Shown in pieces: positions 8,144-15,903 of a stretch of DNA of 48,528 nt (within the stretch, counting starts at the first letter, position 1; the number at the start of each line of letters is the position of its first letter). The notes under the pieces were generated by a model. That model was not told where the DNA came from. It made no database searches and saw only the letters and a list, made by a program, of their open reading frames with translations. Source of the DNA: Verrucomicrobiia bacterium (GTDB lineage: Bacteria; Verrucomicrobiota; Verrucomicrobiia; Verrucomicrobiales; DEV007); NCBI GenBank assembly GCA_020439945.1, contig JAGRPB010000014.1, positions 1 to 48,528 of the forward strand, written 5' to 3'. The position numbers were made by a program, and so were the translations under genes.

Positions 8144-9406
8144 ATGAATTGTTCCCGTTCCTTCCTCCTGTGTTCCGCCGCGCTGGTCCTTTCGGTTCCT
8201 GTTACGAACGGGCGGTCGGAAGATTCCGCCGAAACGCGGATCGCGGACGCGTGGGAGGTGTTGTGGGACAGGTTTTTCCTGGAGGACGTCCAGACCTTCG
8301 GAGACTACCTAAGCAGCTATGAACCTGGGAGGGAGCTGGTCCATCTGCCGACGGCGGAGGAAGTCGAGCGCCAGTATCCCAATCCCTGCGGCTACGGAAC
8401 GGGCATGGAGGATGGGGCGATCCTCGGCGGGGCCATGCTGAGCCTGATCATCGATCGGCATGCTGTCACCGGTGAGGAAAGGATGCGGGAGGATCTCGCG
8501 AAAGTCTTTGGTGGCCTGAAGCGTTGTGCCACCGCTCATGGGGTACCTGGATTCTTGGCGCGGAATGTCTGCCCGACGGACGAAAAGCTTGTCTATATCA
8601 ATTCCTCTCGCGACCAGGTCACGCATTGTGTGCATGGCCTCTGGAAATACTACCACAGCGGTCTCGCCGACGAGATGATCCGGGAGGAAATCCGCATTGT
8701 CCTGGCTTCGATCGCCGATCGCATGACCGCTTTCTGCACTCCGGAGAACCACTACGATTTCTGCCGCGCCGATGGTGTGCCCGGTCCGCTGGGAATCTGC
8801 CGGATGTGGGAAGTGCAGGCACACGAGGCGGCGCGCCTTCCCATGATCTACGCGGCGGCGTGGGATGTCACCGGCAACCAGGCTTATCACAAGAGGTATC
8901 GAGAACTGGTGGCCAAGGCCGTCAGCCAGTCGGTCGCGCCCGACGAACATCTGCCGGCCTACGCCCTGTTGCAGATGCAGTGTTCACTGGAGTTGCTCCG
9001 CGTGCTTGAGACAGACGAGAACTTGCGGAGCGAGATGGATGGCATCATGCGTCACGTGGCCGGAATCGCGACGAAGCGGGCGACTCAGGTTTCGCGTCGG
9101 CTTTCCGAAAAAACCCCGCAAGAGTTGGCCATGCTCGGGCCGGATTGGCGCACCGTTCCCGAGTGGAAAGACCAGTGCGGCTACCGCATTCCCCAGTGGG
9201 GGGCCTACCGGGAGATCTGGCACCTGATTCGCGAAGCGGGCGAGGCGAATCTCGTTCCCCTGATGGTCACGAAGGCGGAAATCACCGTGGAACAGGAGCG
9301 GGAGCTTGAGGAACTCGTGCGCACAACCGATTACCGGCACTGTTCGAGTTGCGGCATCGTTTTTCACCTGGCCGCTTATTGGAAGGCGCGGCGTCTCGAG
9401 CAATAG
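8144..9406 (+). CDS. Exported protein of unknown function, probable alpha/alpha-toroid fold
   Basis: 420 residues from the ATG at 8144, which opens a signal peptide (MNCSRSFLLCSAALVLSVPV). The body is helix-rich with paired amphipathic helices and glycine-containing loops (NPCGYGTGMEDGAILGGAML; DQVTHCVHGLWKYYHSGLAD; HEAARLPMIYAAAWDVTGN; HLPAYALLQMQCSLELLRVL), resembling the inner/outer helix pairs of (alpha/alpha)6 glycosidases. A C-terminal HCSSCG motif near 398-403 could bind a metal or form a disulphide. I do not recognise the family. Neighbours are a small exported protein (divergent) and a ThuA protein 86 bp downstream on the same strand, which would fit sugar degradation, but no catalytic residues can be named. 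Confidence 0.65.
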   Translation: MNCSRSFLLCSAALVLSVPVTNGRSEDSAETRIADAWEVLWDRFFLEDVQTFGDYLSSYEPGRELVHLPTAEEVERQYPNPCGYGTGMEDGAILGGAMLSLIIDRHAVTGEERMREDLAKVFGGLKRCATAHGVPGFLARNVCPTDEKLVYINSSRDQVTHCVHGLWKYYHSGLADEMIREEIRIVLASIADRMTAFCTPENHYDFCRADGVPGPLGICRMWEVQAHEAARLPMIYAAAWDVTGNQAYHKRYRELVAKAVSQSVAPDEHLPAYALLQMQCSLELLRVLETDENLRSEMDGIMRHVAGIATKRATQVSRRLSEKTPQELAMLGPDWRTVPEWKDQCGYRIPQWGAYREIWHLIREAGEANLVPLMVTKAEITVEQERELEELVRTTDYRHCSSCGIVFHLAAYWKARRLEQ

Positions 9407-9492
9407 GGACGGATCGAAGACGGATTTATCCTCGACTCGACGGGCCCGTTTTCTCAACCTTTTGCCCTCTGCAAACCCTCACACAGATTTCC

Positions 9493-10353
9493 ATGACACG
9501 TTTCCTCGGCCTTCTCATACTATTCGCCACTCTCTCAGGGCCCGTCCTACGGGCTGAGGACAGCACGAAAATCGTTCTTGTCGCCGGAGAGGTGAAGGAA
9601 GTCGATCGGGTCGGTCACCACGATTACCTCGGCGGCTGCCGGTTGATGGAGGCCCTGCTGCGCCAGACGACGGGCGTCGAACCCATCCTGATCCAAGAGG
9701 GTTGGCCGTCGGATCCAACCCTCTTTGATGGGGCAAAAGCGGTCGTCTTTTACACCGATGGCGCGGGCAAACAGGCCTACCTGGCTTCGCCGGACCGGTT
9801 AGCCAAGATTCAGCAATTGGTGGAAATCGGCGCGGGTGTCGTCAGCCTGCACCAGGCGGTCGAGTTTTCACCGCCCTTCGCGAAACAGTCGATGGCCTGG
9901 ATCGGAGGTCTCTACACGCCGCTCTCCAGCCGCGGTCACTGGGACAGCGTCCACGATTCCTTTCCGGAGCATCCCGCTACCCGCGGCGTAACGCCATGGT
10001 CGATCAAGGATGGCTGGCTAAATCATTTCCAGTTTCCCGCCGGGATGAAAGGGGTCACGCCCCTGGTCTGGTCGGGAAAGGAAAAACAGGGATCGCCGGA
10101 AGGCGGCTCTCCTGACGTCGTGGCCTGGGCATTCAAGCGGCCTGACGGCGGACGTTCGTTCAGCTTCAGCGGACTCGATGCCCATTCCGCCTGGGAAAAC
10201 GAAGGCATGCGCCGGCTGGTGATCAACGGCATCCTCTGGTCGGCGGGTCTCGAAGTGCCGGAGACGGGAGCGCCATGCGACGCCGACAAGGCGACGATCG
10301 ATTCTTTCCTGACCCCGCGCACGGCACCGCCGGCGAAGGGGAAGAAGTCGTGA
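9493..10353 (+). CDS. ThuA-domain protein, exported
   Basis: 286 residues from the ATG at 9493, selected because it begins a signal peptide (MTRFLGLLILFATLSGPVLRA). The mature chain follows the ThuA-like class I glutamine-amidotransferase-type fold: KIVLVAGEVKEVDRVGHHDY, then DPTLFDGAKAVVFYTDG, GAGVVSLHQAVEF, and RSFSFSGLDAHSAWENEGMR before the terminal helix. ThuA proteins act in trehalose/sucrose and other disaccharide use through 3-keto intermediates, but the reaction of these exported forms is not settled. A second ThuA gene lies at 19774. Downstream is the large palindrome at 10468-10680 and a convergent esterase gene. Confidence 0.82.
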   Translation: MTRFLGLLILFATLSGPVLRAEDSTKIVLVAGEVKEVDRVGHHDYLGGCRLMEALLRQTTGVEPILIQEGWPSDPTLFDGAKAVVFYTDGAGKQAYLASPDRLAKIQQLVEIGAGVVSLHQAVEFSPPFAKQSMAWIGGLYTPLSSRGHWDSVHDSFPEHPATRGVTPWSIKDGWLNHFQFPAGMKGVTPLVWSGKEKQGSPEGGSPDVVAWAFKRPDGGRSFSFSGLDAHSAWENEGMRRLVINGILWSAGLEVPETGAPCDADKATIDSFLTPRTAPPAKGKKS

Positions 10354-10467
10354 TATTGGCCCTCATTCGAACCAAATACCTATCCGCGTCGGGTTCAGTA
10401 ATGGTTCTCATCCCTATCCCGGTCATTCGGGCGGAACAGGAACAGGAACAGGGCCAACGGCCCGACC

Positions 10468-10680
10468 TCACCATAGCCTGGGGCAACGCCCCAGGAAAAG
10501 GGGCCGAGAAAGATTCGGTTGGCTGAAGGCCAACTTCACCCGACGGAATGACCTCAAAACGCTTTCCCGCAAAGGTTCGCCTGGAAACGGGCGAACGGTG
10601 TGAACTTGACCTTCAGCCAAGCCTGTGTTGGGACGCTGCGTTCCTGGGGCCGCGCTTCGCTCTGCCCCAGGCTACGGTGA
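10468..10680. repeat. Nested ~210-bp imperfect palindrome in a 415-bp gene-free stretch
   Basis: The interval 10354-10768 holds no convincing gene. Within it the outer arms 10468-10484 (tcaccatagcctggggc) and 10664-10680 pair with one mismatch in 17. Inner arms 10521-10539 and 10600-10618 pair with two mismatches in 19. A core pair gttcgcc (10575-10581)/ggcgaac (10590-10596) is perfect. Small hairpins sit on each outer arm (10477-10495; 10643-10671). It separates two convergent genes, so it could end transcription from both sides. The nested design also looks like a transposable or REP-type intergenic unit. Short open frames inside are low-complexity artefacts. Confidence 0.7.
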
Positions 10681-10768
10681 GAAAGACCTTCGGCCTTTTC
10701 CGCATCCCTCGGGGATTCCTTTGTTAACCTATGCGAATAAGCAAGTCTGAAGCGGATGGGCAAAGGGG

Positions 10769-11740
10769 CTATTTTCCCGCCGCCGCCCGGCGCAAAGACT
10801 CGACGTGGTAGTCGAACCAGATCGGCTTGAGGCGCTCGATCATGAGGGTTCGCTGGTGACCGAGGCCCTCGAGTTCGAGGTAGGTGTGATCGACATCGTG
10901 ATCGATCAGGTGTTGGTGGAAGTTCCGAATCGTCGGCAGGTGACCACCATCTTTGGTGCCGCAGGCGATCTGGATGCGAAGTTTGCCGCGGATCTGGTCG
11001 AGGTTTTTCTCGAGCAACCGAAAGGCGTCGTTGGCTTCGTAGTTTGGGCGGTCAGGCCCGAGGAATCCTCCGATGACCTCGTGCCAGTCGTCGGCCTCGT
11101 CGAAATTCTGCAAGGTGGCGGGCACATTGCCGGCCTGGCAGAAAAGGGAGCAGAACAGGTCCGGGTATTTCATCGCCAGGCGCAGGGAACCGCGTCCGCC
11201 CATGGAGAATCCCTCGATGCATCGGCCTGCGCGCGAGGCGATGGTCCGATAGGTGGCATCGATGTGGGGGATGAACTCGGTGATGAACATCGTCTCGATG
11301 GGAAACTTTCCGTCCCACGAATCCTTGTAGAAGGTGCTGGTGCCGCCGTTGGGCAGGGCCACGATCATGGGTGGCCATTTCCCGGCGAGGATGCCTTCGT
11401 GAAGGACCGCGATGTCTTCGAAGCTGTGAAACTCGTTCCCGCCGTTGCCGTGCAGGTTGTAGATGACGGGATAGCGGGCGTCAGGGTTTTCGTCATAACC
11501 GGGGGGCAGGTAGAGGCAGTAACCGACGTCGATACCGCCGGCGGCCGCGGAGGTGAAGGTGTGGTGGGTCGTGTTCGGCGGCAGTTCCTTGCCGGCGGGC
11601 AGTTCGTTCACCCAGGTGATGCTGGCGGGACGGGATTTCTCGGCCGGTTTTTTCTTTTTCTGCTGTGCGGCTTCCTGGCCCGAGAGGGTCAGCGTTGCCA
11701 GTGACAAAAGCAATGCGGTGGGCGCGAGGAGTCGTTTCAT
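10769..11740 (-). CDS. Exported esterase of the esterase D/enterochelin-esterase type
   Basis: 323 residues from the ATG at 11740, opening a signal peptide (MKRLLAPTALLLSLATLTLS). This is an alpha/beta hydrolase of the PF00756 type. The oxyanion region YNLHGNGGNE is near 94-103, the nucleophile elbow GFSMGG has Ser179, the acid is probably Asp264 (CGTKDGG), and the base His295 is in GLGHQ. A Lys-rich stretch (QQKKKKPAEK) follows the signal peptide. Such enzymes cleave acyl or feruloyl esters from polysaccharides or short-chain esters. It follows the DUF1080 gene by 22 bp on the same strand, so the two are probably co-transcribed, which points to carbohydrate ester degradation. Confidence 0.84.
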   Translation of the reverse strand: MKRLLAPTALLLSLATLTLSGQEAAQQKKKKPAEKSRPASITWVNELPAGKELPPNTTHHTFTSAAAGGIDVGYCLYLPPGYDENPDARYPVIYNLHGNGGNEFHSFEDIAVLHEGILAGKWPPMIVALPNGGTSTFYKDSWDGKFPIETMFITEFIPHIDATYRTIASRAGRCIEGFSMGGRGSLRLAMKYPDLFCSLFCQAGNVPATLQNFDEADDWHEVIGGFLGPDRPNYEANDAFRLLEKNLDQIRGKLRIQIACGTKDGGHLPTIRNFHQHLIDHDVDHTYLELEGLGHQRTLMIERLKPIWFDYHVESLRRAAAGK

Positions 11741-11762
11741 GGGAACCGAGAGAAAAGGGAAA

Positions 11763-12563
11763 TCACTCATCGAGTGGCAGGAGCTGGATGTTGCGGAACC
11801 AAACCGGCTGGCCTTCCGCCTGGAGCGCGATGAATCCGTAGCTCAGTTGCAGGGGAGCGCCCGCCTTGATGAGAGCTTCCGAGGATTCAACGCGGCCTTC
11901 GGGATCGAGTTGGGGGTGCTGGTAACGCAGCACTTCCTTGCCGTTTACGCGGTGAATGACTTCCTCGTTGCCGCGCACCTCGATTTCGATCTTAACCCAT
12001 TCGTCGGCGGGAAAGGTCGGGGCGGTGGACTCCACGATATGCTGGGTGACGAGTTCGCCGTCCATCTCCAGATTGGTGCCGGGTGTGCAGACGTTGCCGG
12101 TCTGGCGTTCGCCTTTGCCCTCGTCGGCGAGAAACTGAAACTCCAGGCTTACGGGAAAGGCCTGGTCCAGTCCCAGGCTCTGGGGCGATTGGGAATGGAT
12201 CATGATGCCGCTGTTGAGATTCACATAATGCGGCGCGTCCGACATCATCTTTCCGGTGAAGCGGTACTCGAGGCGGAAACGGTAGTGGGAATAGGGAAGG
12301 TTCGAGTAGAGGTGGCCGTAGTGGCCTTCGAACTTCTCGTAGTGGTCATAGGACACCTTGAGGATGCCGTCCTCGACCCGAAAGGTTTCGAGCGCGTTCT
12401 CACCGCAGGGAAACCCGGTAATCTTGGGCGTCCAACCGCTCAGGTCCTTGCCGTTGAAGAGCGTGATCCAGCCGTCCTCTTCTTCACCGGAAACCGGCCC
12501 GGCAAAAATGGCGCTGAGCGAGAGGGCGAAAAGAAAGCGGGCCGTTTTTCCAAAGGGGGTCAT
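11763..12563 (-). CDS. DUF1080 (3-keto-disaccharide hydrolase/LamG-like) protein, exported
   Basis: 266 residues with a signal peptide (MTPFGKTARFLFALSLSAIFAGPVSG). The opening WITLFNGKDLSGWTPK near 32-47 is the signature start of DUF1080. The concanavalin-like sandwich continues with FRVEDGILKVSYDHYEKF, HYRFRLEYRF and NSGIMIHSQ, and finishes with PVWFRNIQLLPLDE. Members of this family in related phyla hydrolyse 3-keto-glycosides, but many are uncharacterised. Upstream lies the outer-membrane-barrel candidate (64 bp), downstream the esterase (22 bp). All three read the same way and may form one operon headed by the barrel gene. Confidence 0.85.
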   Translation of the reverse strand: MTPFGKTARFLFALSLSAIFAGPVSGEEEDGWITLFNGKDLSGWTPKITGFPCGENALETFRVEDGILKVSYDHYEKFEGHYGHLYSNLPYSHYRFRLEYRFTGKMMSDAPHYVNLNSGIMIHSQSPQSLGLDQAFPVSLEFQFLADEGKGERQTGNVCTPGTNLEMDGELVTQHIVESTAPTFPADEWVKIEIEVRGNEEVIHRVNGKEVLRYQHPQLDPEGRVESSEALIKAGAPLQLSYGFIALQAEGQPVWFRNIQLLPLDE

Positions 12564-12627
12564 TGCCGGAATTCACTCATGTTTCCGGCGATGGATCAAC
12601 TCGCGCCTTTCGGCGGAAACCGGGTGG

Positions 12628-13848
12628 TCAGAACCACTTGCAGAACCCGATCGAGCCCATCCACGAACTCAGATCGATCTCAGCCTGGGTGGGGCCGGCG
12701 GAAACCGTTTGCGAGGGCACCCAGTCGTAGCCGCCACTGGCCTCGAAGCAGAAGGTGCCGTCGTCGCTCAGGGCCACGGAGAGCAGCGCTCTGACGGTGG
12801 CCCCGACGACGAAATCGGTGCCGCTGTTCGAGTCGCGATCGCTGCCGATGTGCGATCCGTTCAGATACCAGTCGGTCTGGCTGTGGAGATCGTGGGAGAT
12901 GACGTTCAGCGTCGGACCCGCGCCGATCCCGAGCATGATGCCGGGCTTCACTTCACAGCGCGCGTCCAGAATGATCGGGATCACGTGGGCATCGACGTCG
13001 AGCCTGGCCGAGGACTCCGCTTCGAGCAGGGCGACAAGCCGGTCCGAGGTTCGTTGAGAACCGTAGGTTCGCGGGTTCTGAACGTAGTGGGGATCACCGG
13101 GACCGAAGCCGCCGAAGGCATTGTAGCCATCCGCATTGTAGATCACGCCGTTGGACCCCGCGTTGCTGTAAACGGGCGGGAAACCGGAAGGAGCACCTCC
13201 GCTCGAGGAAGGCAGGTCGTAGATGTAGGTGTAGCGTTCGCTGGTGACCGATTCCATCACGGACTGGGTGAGCACGTTGCGGGGCGTGCCGGTGCCGTGT
13301 TCGCTTTCCAGGTAGGTCCAGCTGACGGCCAGGTCGAAGAATACGCCGTCCTGTTCGCAGAGGGTCCGGCGAAGTTCGATGTAGGGGCTGACCACGACCT
13401 CGTTGTCATCGACCGAGAAAGGATTCGTCGCGACATGTTCGTCATACTCGTAAGTGGTTCCCGAACTGTGGAAGATGACGGTGCCAGGTGTCGCGAAATC
13501 CTCGCCCGGAGGCTGGCTTCCGAACACGACCTGCGAGGCGGAGTTCACCGTGAAACTGGTATCGAAGTCGTGCGCGGTATCCAGATTGGTGCCTACCGTG
13601 CCGTCGCTGTAAGAGATGAAATCAGTCCCACTCGTGGCGACGCCGACATCGCCGGGGCCGCGACTGCTTCGTGGCGAGAAGAGGCTCCTCGCATTGACCG
13701 GGGAAGGCGCGTCGATCTGGAAACCGACATCGACTTGGCGGGCTTGCACACCGACTGAAACCGACCAGCCTTCAGGCGCGGCCTGAAGGCCAAGTGGAAA
13801 GGCGCAAATCAATGCGGCAACGACCACGAATCGAGCAAGGGTGTTCAT
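12628..13848 (-). CDS. Probable outer-membrane beta-barrel protein
   Basis: 406 residues from the ATG at 13848, chosen because it gives a signal peptide (MNTLARFVVVAALICAFPLGLQA) while the longer in-frame extension is not protein-like. The mature chain alternates strand and turn (WSVSVGVQARQVDVGFQID; VVSPYIELRRTL; FFDLAVSWTYLES; PGIMLGIGAGPTLNVIS; VGATVRALLSVALSD; FCFEASGGYDW) and ends in Phe (GFCKWF), as expected for a BAM substrate. There are few cysteines and no catalytic motif. It may pass or bind the substrates of the adjacent exported hydrolases. A 10-bp GC-rich hairpin lies inside the codons just after the signal peptide (13768-13790). Confidence 0.7.
   Translation of the reverse strand: MNTLARFVVVAALICAFPLGLQAAPEGWSVSVGVQARQVDVGFQIDAPSPVNARSLFSPRSSRGPGDVGVATSGTDFISYSDGTVGTNLDTAHDFDTSFTVNSASQVVFGSQPPGEDFATPGTVIFHSSGTTYEYDEHVATNPFSVDDNEVVVSPYIELRRTLCEQDGVFFDLAVSWTYLESEHGTGTPRNVLTQSVMESVTSERYTYIYDLPSSSGGAPSGFPPVYSNAGSNGVIYNADGYNAFGGFGPGDPHYVQNPRTYGSQRTSDRLVALLEAESSARLDVDAHVIPIILDARCEVKPGIMLGIGAGPTLNVISHDLHSQTDWYLNGSHIGSDRDSNSGTDFVVGATVRALLSVALSDDGTFCFEASGGYDWVPSQTVSAGPTQAEIDLSSWMGSIGFCKWF
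13768..13790. repeat. Perfect 10-bp hairpin inside the start of the barrel-protein gene
   Basis: gccttcaggc (13768-13777) and gcctgaaggc (13781-13790) pair perfectly around a 3-nt loop. It falls within codons ~20-27 of the gene starting at 13848, at the signal-peptide cleavage region. It could slow the ribosome as the signal emerges, or be chance in GC-rich DNA. Confidence 0.4.
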
Positions 13849-14073
13849 GGGAAAGAGACGGGAGAGAAGATGAAAATCCACGCGCTCCAAATCGTGGAAA
13901 AAGATCGACGGTTCCTGACAATTGGAGAGCGGGACAAATGCAAAGTCAAGTTCGCTGCCGAACAAGTTTGCGTGAGGTTCACCACCGATCGAAATCGCAG
14001 ATTTGACTCTCAATCTTTCGCACCGTGGAGACGTCACTTGTCGAAACCTTCTGGCATCGGCAGGATCGGGATC

Positions 14074-15357
14074 GTGAATCCATTACTTTTTTTCGCTCGA
14101 ACCGGATGGCGTTTTATCATGCCGCTCTCGGCGGCGTTCCTCGCCGTCTCGCCGCCGACCTTTTCCCTGGCGATCGACCCGGCAGAAAAACCGCTCGTGG
14201 CTTACGTGGGCACCTACACGTCTCCGCTGAAAAACATGCTCGATACCCAGGTGGATCTGCCGCCGGGAAACGGACGTGGCATTCACCTGTTCCGGGTCGA
14301 TCGCGAAACCGGTGCCCTCTCTCCTACGGGTATTTTTGAGATGGGCACCAGTCCGAGCGCAATCGTCTTGAACGCCGACCGGACACGTCTCTATTCGGCG
14401 AATGAAACGGAACGTCTCGGGGAGAACGAATCCGGATCGGTCAGTGCCTTTGCCGTCGATCGCGAGGACGGTCACCTTACCGTGCTCAACACCGTAAGCT
14501 CCGGAGGGAAAGGACCAGCCCATCTCAGCATCCATCCCTCCGGTCGCTTCGTGCTGGTGGCGAACTACTTCGGCGGGTCGGTGGCGGTGATCCCGATCCG
14601 GGACGACGGCAGCCTGGGTGAGGCGACCGATATCAAAAAGGACCAAGGCGCCGTCGGCCCGGCCACGGCCACGAACGCTCCGCCCGGCAGTTTCGCATTC
14701 AGCGGTCATGATCAGGAACACGCCCACATGATCGAGGCGGACCCCACCGGTCGATTCGTGCTCCACGTCGATCTCGGGCAGGACCGTATCTATGTGTGGA
14801 AGTTCGACGCCGATCAGGGCCGCCTGCTTCCGAACGATCCTCCCTTCACCGCCTTGCCGCCCGGCGACGGGCCCCGCCATTTCGCCTTCCATCCGAACGG
14901 GCGTTGGTTCTACTCCATCCAGGAGGAAGGATCGACCGTGGTCCTGTTTGATTGGAATGGGGAAAGCGGTCGGCTCACCGAACGCCAGACCATTTCCAGT
15001 CTTCCGACCGGCTTTGCCGGCAGCAATTTCTGCTCCGAGATCCTGGTGTCCACCGACGGCCGCTTCGTCTATGCCGGCAATCGGCTCCACGACAGCGTCG
15101 GAATCTTTGCGGTCGATCAAAAAACCGGAGAGATAAGCCCCGTAGCCGACGAGTGGACCCGGGGGAACTATCCGCGTAGCTTCAACTTCGATCCGAGCGG
15201 CCGCTTCTTCTATTCCTGCAATCAGCGGGGCGACAACGTCGCGATTTTCGGAGTCGATCGGAAGGAGGGAACGCTCCATTTCACCGGGCACTATGCGCCG
15301 GTCGGGAACCCGTCGATCATCATTTTCAACGATCTGGGAACGAGGGTAAAAAACTGA
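14074..15357 (+). CDS. Lactonase-family beta-propeller (6-phosphogluconolactonase-like), exported
   Basis: 427 residues if the GTG at 14074 is used. It is preceded by AGGATCGGG at good spacing and gives a signal sequence with a basic n-region (MNPLLFFARTGWRFIMPLSA). An alternative ATG at 14119 shortens it by 15 residues. The seven-bladed propeller of PF10282 is seen as repeats such as VAYVGTYTS, GTSPSAIVLNADRTRLYSAN, GPAHLSIHPSGRFVLVANYF, DGPRHFAFHPNGRWFYSIQE, FCSEILVSTDGRFVYAGNRL and YPRSFNFDPSGRFFYSCNQR. Cytoplasmic relatives hydrolyse 6-phosphogluconolactone; an exported one probably acts on free sugar lactones made by periplasmic dehydrogenases. It is divergent from the barrel gene with ~225 bp between. 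Confidence 0.85.
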   Translation: MNPLLFFARTGWRFIMPLSAAFLAVSPPTFSLAIDPAEKPLVAYVGTYTSPLKNMLDTQVDLPPGNGRGIHLFRVDRETGALSPTGIFEMGTSPSAIVLNADRTRLYSANETERLGENESGSVSAFAVDREDGHLTVLNTVSSGGKGPAHLSIHPSGRFVLVANYFGGSVAVIPIRDDGSLGEATDIKKDQGAVGPATATNAPPGSFAFSGHDQEHAHMIEADPTGRFVLHVDLGQDRIYVWKFDADQGRLLPNDPPFTALPPGDGPRHFAFHPNGRWFYSIQEEGSTVVLFDWNGESGRLTERQTISSLPTGFAGSNFCSEILVSTDGRFVYAGNRLHDSVGIFAVDQKTGEISPVADEWTRGNYPRSFNFDPSGRFFYSCNQRGDNVAIFGVDRKEGTLHFTGHYAPVGNPSIIIFNDLGTRVKN

Positions 15358-15403
15358 GATCCGGCAGGGAGGAAACAGGGTATGACGTTTCGGTCAACCG
15401 GGT

Positions 15404-15847
15404 CTACTCGTCGGCGACGCGCGAGCCGTCTTCGCGATATTCGATGTCGTGGTTCTTGCCCTTTCGCTTGAACTCGACATCGAAGAAGCGGCCTTTTTCC
15501 GCGCTGTCGACCGATTCGATCTCGTTGATTTTTTCATCGGGATGGTCCCGATTGATGGCGTGCTGAACCGCGACTGGCAGATCCTCGAACTCGATGCTGC
15601 GCTCGGTTTCGCGCCAGCGACCGTCGGGGTGAAAGTCGGCGCGGTATTTTTTCCCATCGCGCTTGAAATGGATCTCCCAGTAGTCGTGGGCATCCGTGTC
15701 CCAGTCGCCCACGTCTTTCGCATCGGGATACTTCGCGGCGAAGGCTTTTTTCACTACCTCCGGCACATCCTTGGCGAATGCCGAGACGTGAAAAGCCATG
15801 ACGAAAAGGAGTGAGATCAATCGAGAGAACTGGACGCGGGATGTCAT
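15404..15847 (-). CDS. Exported PepSY-like (DUF2874-type) protein
   Basis: 147 residues from the ATG at 15847, with a signal peptide (MTSRVQFSRLISLLFVMAFHVSAFA). Two tandem PepSY-like units follow. The first is VPEVVKKAFAAKYPDAKD, then DYWEIHFKRDGKKYRADFHPDG; the second is LPVAVQHAINRDHPDEKI, then GRFFDVEFKRKGKNHDIEYR. Each is a helix and a beta hairpin, as in beta-lactamase-inhibitor-like folds. Function of such periplasmic proteins is unknown, with proposals ranging from protease inhibition to ligand binding. The longer frame upstream of 15847 is a shadow of the peptidase gene. It is convergent with the lactonase gene (46 bp between ends). Confidence 0.82.
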   Translation of the reverse strand: MTSRVQFSRLISLLFVMAFHVSAFAKDVPEVVKKAFAAKYPDAKDVGDWDTDAHDYWEIHFKRDGKKYRADFHPDGRWRETERSIEFEDLPVAVQHAINRDHPDEKINEIESVDSAEKGRFFDVEFKRKGKNHDIEYREDGSRVADE

Positions 15848-15903
15848 GAAAACAGTATGCGACCCGGCGACGCAATTCTCAAGCGAGCCCCTGAGAGCGG
15901 TGC

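Noticed and set aside
10275..10763. Small open frames inside the 10.4-10.7 kb palindrome
   Set aside because: Low-complexity (EQEQEQ) or Arg-rich translations produced by the repeat itself, with no start context.
11553..13758. Plus-strand frames of 413 and 466 codons opposite the esterase, DUF1080 and barrel genes
   Set aside because: The minus strand has signal peptides and family motifs; the plus-strand translations do not.
13870..14073. N-terminal extension of the lactonase from an ATG at 13870
   Set aside because: The added 68 residues do not look like part of an exported propeller; a good ribosome site and signal sequence start at 14074.
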